Assembly (NCBI GenBank): GCA_012517635.1
Contig: JAAYUP010000317.1
Location: forward strand, 1 to 17,078
DNA: 17,078 bases
From: Candidatus Atribacter alterifermentans
GTDB taxonomy: Bacteria > Atribacterota > Atribacteria > Atribacterales > Atribacteraceae
Direction: 5' to 3'
Position 1 is the stretch's first letter. The number at the start of each line of letters is the position of its first letter. Positions 14,389-17,078 of the stretch are shown here, one piece after another. A program made the position numbers and the translations under genes. The notes under the pieces were generated by a model that had not been told where the DNA came from, did not search any database, and saw only the letters and a program-made list of their open reading frames with translations.

Positions 14389-15483
14389 TTAGGATTTTTT
14401 ATAATCACCTCTTCTTGCTCGATAAATAAAATCACGATAGGCATTAAAATTTTCCAGACTCATTTCCGGAGGAACTCCCCCAGCTCCAGAAAGAATAAAC
14501 CTTTCCTCACCACCAATAGTAACTATATTTTGAATGTGCTTCAATAAATCTTCTTTCTTCATCTGTCCAATTGTGCAACTAAGACCACCTTTGAGAGTAA
14601 CCTTATCACCAAACTTTTCTTTAATGAATTGAAAATCCATACCATCATAAACATCCAGGGGGTCGATGGAGTCAAAACCAACATCAACAAAGTCTTGAAA
14701 AAGTGACATTACATTGCCATGAGAGTGAAACATAACCTTTTTCCCTCGCGAATGTAAAGCCTGAACAATTCTTCTATCATTTTCTTTAAATAGTTCTTGA
14801 TAACTTTTTGGACTAAAATATGCTGCTGTCTGGGTCCCCATATCATTGGTTATCCAAAGACCATCAACTTCACACTCATCAACCACCATTAATGCCAACT
14901 TAATGACTGCATCGACCGCTCGCCTCGACATTTTCTTAACCAGTTCTGGTTCTGAAGCGATATCCATCCAGGTATTCTCTAAACCTCGAAAGAGCATCCA
15001 AGTTGCTTCAAAAGAACCCTTCCCTTCCATGGTTACAAAATATCCTCGATCTTTTAACCTTTTTATTGGCTCTTTAATCGATTTTATTCGCTTCCTTAGT
15101 TCCTCCCAATTAGGTTCAGGTATCTTTTCCAAATCTTCAATATCTTTTACTGGATTATAAAATGCTTTTGCATAATAGGGCTTTTTACGCCAATACCAAA
15201 TTCCTCCAAAAAAGGTTTTTACTAATAAGTGAGTTTCGTCCTCAGTTAAGACGTCGCAGAATATACCAGCTCCTCCTGGAATATTGAGAGGTGCGGGTAC
15301 AATTACCCAATCGGAATGAAAAAGCTCGGCTTCCAATAAGGCGATTTCATCCCACGTTCCGGACATAACTTGTGGACCAAAAAATGCTAAGCGAGCTTCA
15401 AGGCAGTCAAATCCATCAATATAAGGAAGAATATCAGTTTTTTTCCCTTCCAAAGCTGCAATAATTCTTTCAAAGCCTGTCAT
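14389..15483 (-). CDS. UroD-family protein with degenerate metal site, function unknown
   Basis: A 364-residue protein with the UroD superfamily layout: MTGFERIIAALEGKKTDILPY at the start and a barrel with late landmarks. Compared with the MtaA-like protein at 9978-10979, the HxC motif reads H253-S-H255-G-N (VMFHSHGNVMSLF) and the later Cys region reads ILSGAGGVPPE (330-340) with Gly335. Both zinc cysteines are therefore absent, and it matches the group of UroD homologues with HSxGN motifs rather than true haem-pathway HemE. The ATG at 15483 is preceded by GGAGGG. It lies upstream of the family-1 importer genes on the same strand, so it may act on the imported compound. No reaction can be assigned. 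Confidence 0.82.
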   Translation of the reverse strand: MTGFERIIAALEGKKTDILPYIDGFDCLEARLAFFGPQVMSGTWDEIALLEAELFHSDWVIVPAPLNIPGGAGIFCDVLTEDETHLLVKTFFGGIWYWRKKPYYAKAFYNPVKDIEDLEKIPEPNWEELRKRIKSIKEPIKRLKDRGYFVTMEGKGSFEATWMLFRGLENTWMDIASEPELVKKMSRRAVDAVIKLALMVVDECEVDGLWITNDMGTQTAAYFSPKSYQELFKENDRRIVQALHSRGKKVMFHSHGNVMSLFQDFVDVGFDSIDPLDVYDGMDFQFIKEKFGDKVTLKGGLSCTIGQMKKEDLLKHIQNIVTIGGEERFILSGAGGVPPEMSLENFNAYRDFIYRARRGDYKKS

Positions 15484-15647
15484 TTATATTCCCTCCATTA
15501 TTAAATTCTCATTTTCATAACTCATGTTAAAATATAGAAAAGTGTAAAAAGTATAAATTCATATCAACTAAAATATTCTATATTATCCATCAATGTAAAT
15601 GGTTTTTTGCATTTTTTCCCCAATTCTTTAAATAGGAGGGAATGGCT
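15484..15647. promoter_or_regulatory. Divergent spacer between UroD-like and baeRF genes
   Basis: A 164-base, very AT-rich spacer that must hold promoters for both directions. Several TATATT/TATTAT-like boxes are visible, but none has a convincing -35 partner, so no single promoter is called. Confidence 0.35.
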
Positions 15648-16799
15648 ATGAATATCATTACCAGAGAAGATATTCAAAACCTTTTTAAGGAACAGGAGGG
15701 GTTATGTGTTTCTCTATATGCTCCTATGGAAAAAAGTGGTGACACCCAACAAAATCCAATTCGTTTTAAAAATCTTTTATCTGAAGCTGAAAAACGCCTT
15801 GTTGGATATGGATTTCGGGAATCCGACGCCAAAGAATTTCTCGCTCCAGCTAAAAAAATTCAACAAGATAGTCTTTTTTGGGAACACCAAAGTGATGGTT
15901 TAGCTGTCTTTCTCTCAAAAACACATATGCATTATTACCGTCAGCCTTATCGTTTTAAAGAACTCGTAGTTGTCGCTGATCGTTTCCACATTAAACCCCT
16001 CCTCCCTTTGTTGGTTGGTGACGGACGCTTTTTTATATTAGCACTCAGTCAGAGCTCGATTAAGCTCATGCAAGGCACTCGTTTCAATGTAAATGAAATA
16101 GATCTTGAAGGTCTTCCTGAAGGTTTAGCCAGCGTCATTCGTCAAGAAGGAATGGAAAAGCTCTTACAGTTCCATACTAGTACGCCTTCTACAAGAGGAG
16201 AACGTTCGGCAGTATTCTTTGGTCATGGAGCCGGTTATGAAACTAAAGAAATAATTCAGCGTTACTTCCATGCGGTAAATAAGTCACTTCACGAATATAT
16301 TCGAAACGAAAAAATTCCTCTTGTTCTTGCAGGAGTTGATTATTTACTTCCCATCTACCGCGAAGTAAACACCTACCCTTTTTTGGTCGATGAAGGAATT
16401 GAAGGAAACCCTGAAAATATTCCCAAAGATAAGCTTTATGAAAAAGCTTGGAAAATAGTCGAACCCATCTTTACCAAAGATCAAAAAAATGCTCTTGAGA
16501 AATGCATGTCGCTTCTCCAGAAAGGAGATAAAACTGCTTCTTCACGATTAGAAGAAATTGTTCCAGCTGCTTTTAATGGCCGTATAGATACCCTTTTTGT
16601 CGCTATTGGCATTGAAAAATGGGGACGTTTTAATCCAGAATCCAACCAAATTGTAATTCACGAAAAAAGTGAAGCAAGCGATATTGACTTACTCGACTTT
16701 AGCGCTACTCAAACGCTAAACCACAGTGGGATTGTTTATGCCTTAGAAACAGAAAACATTCCTAATCAGTCAATTATTGCAGCCATTTTTCGATATTAA
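15648..16799 (+). CDS. baeRF family 3 protein (bacterial homologue of archaeo-eukaryotic release factor eRF1)
   Basis: A 383-residue cytoplasmic protein. It resembles the baeRF family 3 pattern known to me across its length: NIITREDIQNLFKEQEGLCVSLYAP at the N-terminus, NPIRFKNLLSEAEKRL, FWEHQSDGLAVFLS (77-90), FHIKPLLPLLVGDGRFFILALSQ (113-135), LVLAGVDYLLPIYREVNTYP (226-244) and a C-terminal RIDTLFVAIGIEKWG (312-326) ending AAIFRY. The central segment FFGHGAG (190-196) sits where eRF1-type proteins carry the catalytic loop; no GGQ is present. The ATG at 15648 is chosen over the ATG at 15642 because GGAGG at 15635-15639 is 8 bases from the former and only 2 from the latter. The family is proposed to act on ribosomes or to modulate translation; the cellular role is not established. 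It is transcribed away from the sugar genes. Confidence 0.82.
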   Translation: MNIITREDIQNLFKEQEGLCVSLYAPMEKSGDTQQNPIRFKNLLSEAEKRLVGYGFRESDAKEFLAPAKKIQQDSLFWEHQSDGLAVFLSKTHMHYYRQPYRFKELVVVADRFHIKPLLPLLVGDGRFFILALSQSSIKLMQGTRFNVNEIDLEGLPEGLASVIRQEGMEKLLQFHTSTPSTRGERSAVFFGHGAGYETKEIIQRYFHAVNKSLHEYIRNEKIPLVLAGVDYLLPIYREVNTYPFLVDEGIEGNPENIPKDKLYEKAWKIVEPIFTKDQKNALEKCMSLLQKGDKTASSRLEEIVPAAFNGRIDTLFVAIGIEKWGRFNPESNQIVIHEKSEASDIDLLDFSATQTLNHSGIVYALETENIPNQSIIAAIFRY

Positions 16800-16801
16800 T
16801 T

Positions 16802-16837
16802 AAAGTATTTTTAAAGGAGCTATAGTTACTTTTTTTA
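16802..16837 (+). terminator. Possible weak terminator after the baeRF gene
   Basis: Arms aaagta (16802-16807) and tacttt (16827-16832), followed by further T to 16837. The stem is short and the loop long, so this is only a candidate. Confidence 0.28.
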
Positions 16838-16895
16838 TTCCTAAGACAGATTCCAATATTTTCAATAATGAATATCTGCAAATTTTATTACTCAT

Positions 16896-17067
16896 TCTAT
16901 CCTGAAAATACCGTGAACCGTGAAGTGTGAACCGTGAACCTCTACTCCCGTTATCACCTTCTTAAATTTTTTCCTTGCCCCTGGAGGGAGATGTGTAGGT
17001 GAGGGGGAAGGTATTTTCATCCTCATCTGGTGCTGCGAAAGCAGCATGAGGGTCTATCCTGTAAATA
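16896..17067. repeat. Composite repeat element with direct-repeat ends, tandem heptamers and two stem-loops
   Basis: The outer direct repeats TCTATCCTG[A/T]AAATA (16896-16910 and 17053-17067) match at 14 of 15 bases. Between them are four tandem heptamers, CCGTGAA, CCGTGAA, GTGTGAA, CCGTGAA (16911-16938). A first stem pairs ccttgcccct (16973-16982) with agggggaagg (17002-17011). A second hairpin has GCTGC-GAAA-GCAGC (17032-17045) extended by CCTCAT/ATGAGG (17021-17026, 17046-17051). It is less AT-rich than the rest of the spacer and has no coding potential. It looks like an interspersed intergenic repeat; copy number cannot be judged from one window. Confidence 0.6.
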
Positions 17068-17078
17068 TCATTAAATGA

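Noticed and set aside
14846..15160. 104-codon plus-strand frame inside the UroD-like gene
   Set aside because: Antisense to a gene with family-wide motifs; no ribosome site and no domain.
16911..16938. CRISPR-like array
   Set aside because: The units are 7-bp head-to-tail repeats without spacers, so this is a simple tandem repeat.

Overview
The window is AT-rich bacterial DNA, about 60% A+T by eye. It looks like the chromosome of an anaerobic, sugar-importing, diderm bacterium. Both ABC substrate-binding proteins have ordinary cleavable signal peptides with no lipobox cysteine, which implies a periplasm, while a separate small protein has a clear lipobox. Shine-Dalgarno sites are strong, there are two carbohydrate ABC importers, UroD/MtaA-family proteins and a baeRF-family protein. 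Together these suggest Atribacterota or, less likely, Thermotogota. This placement is inference; there is no rRNA or other phylogenetic marker here. No tRNA, rRNA, CRISPR array, transposase, prophage or transcription-factor gene was seen.

Left part (1-5235, all minus strand): one operon read right to left. It runs periplasmic sugar-binding protein, double-domain ribose-type ATPase, RbsC-type permease, a NagB-like isomerase/deaminase and a NagA-like deacetylase that runs off the left edge. A strong sigma70-type promoter lies just upstream (5286-5316), and a stem-loop separates the binding-protein gene from the ATPase gene. The layout fits uptake and breakdown of an amino sugar or a derivative. 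However, the NagB-like protein has lost the aspartate of the NagB active-site motif, and no sugar kinase is in view.

Middle (5236-9928, plus strand): a 513-bp divergent control region with direct and inverted repeats is followed by a three-domain flavin/4Fe-4S oxidoreductase of the FadH/trimethylamine dehydrogenase type. After it come a Gfo/Idh/MocA-family sugar dehydrogenase, a small lipoprotein with an NTF2-like look, and a strong rho-independent terminator that faces the convergent neighbour.

Right part (9978-15483, minus strand): a second importer cluster. A UroD-like protein with a degenerate metal site is followed by a family-1 binding protein, MalF- and MalG-type permeases, and a second UroD/MtaA-like protein with a complete His-Cys-Cys zinc site. 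No MalK-type ATPase is present, so the ATPase must come from elsewhere. A hairpin again follows the binding-protein gene. Two UroD/MtaA homologues bracketing a sugar importer may mean a methylated or otherwise decorated substrate, but this is speculation.

Far right (15648-17078): a plus-strand gene for a baeRF (bacterial eRF1-like) family 3 protein, then a non-coding tail. The tail holds a tandem CCGTGAA heptamer and two stem-loops lying between near-identical 15-bp direct repeats, and looks like an interspersed repeat element.
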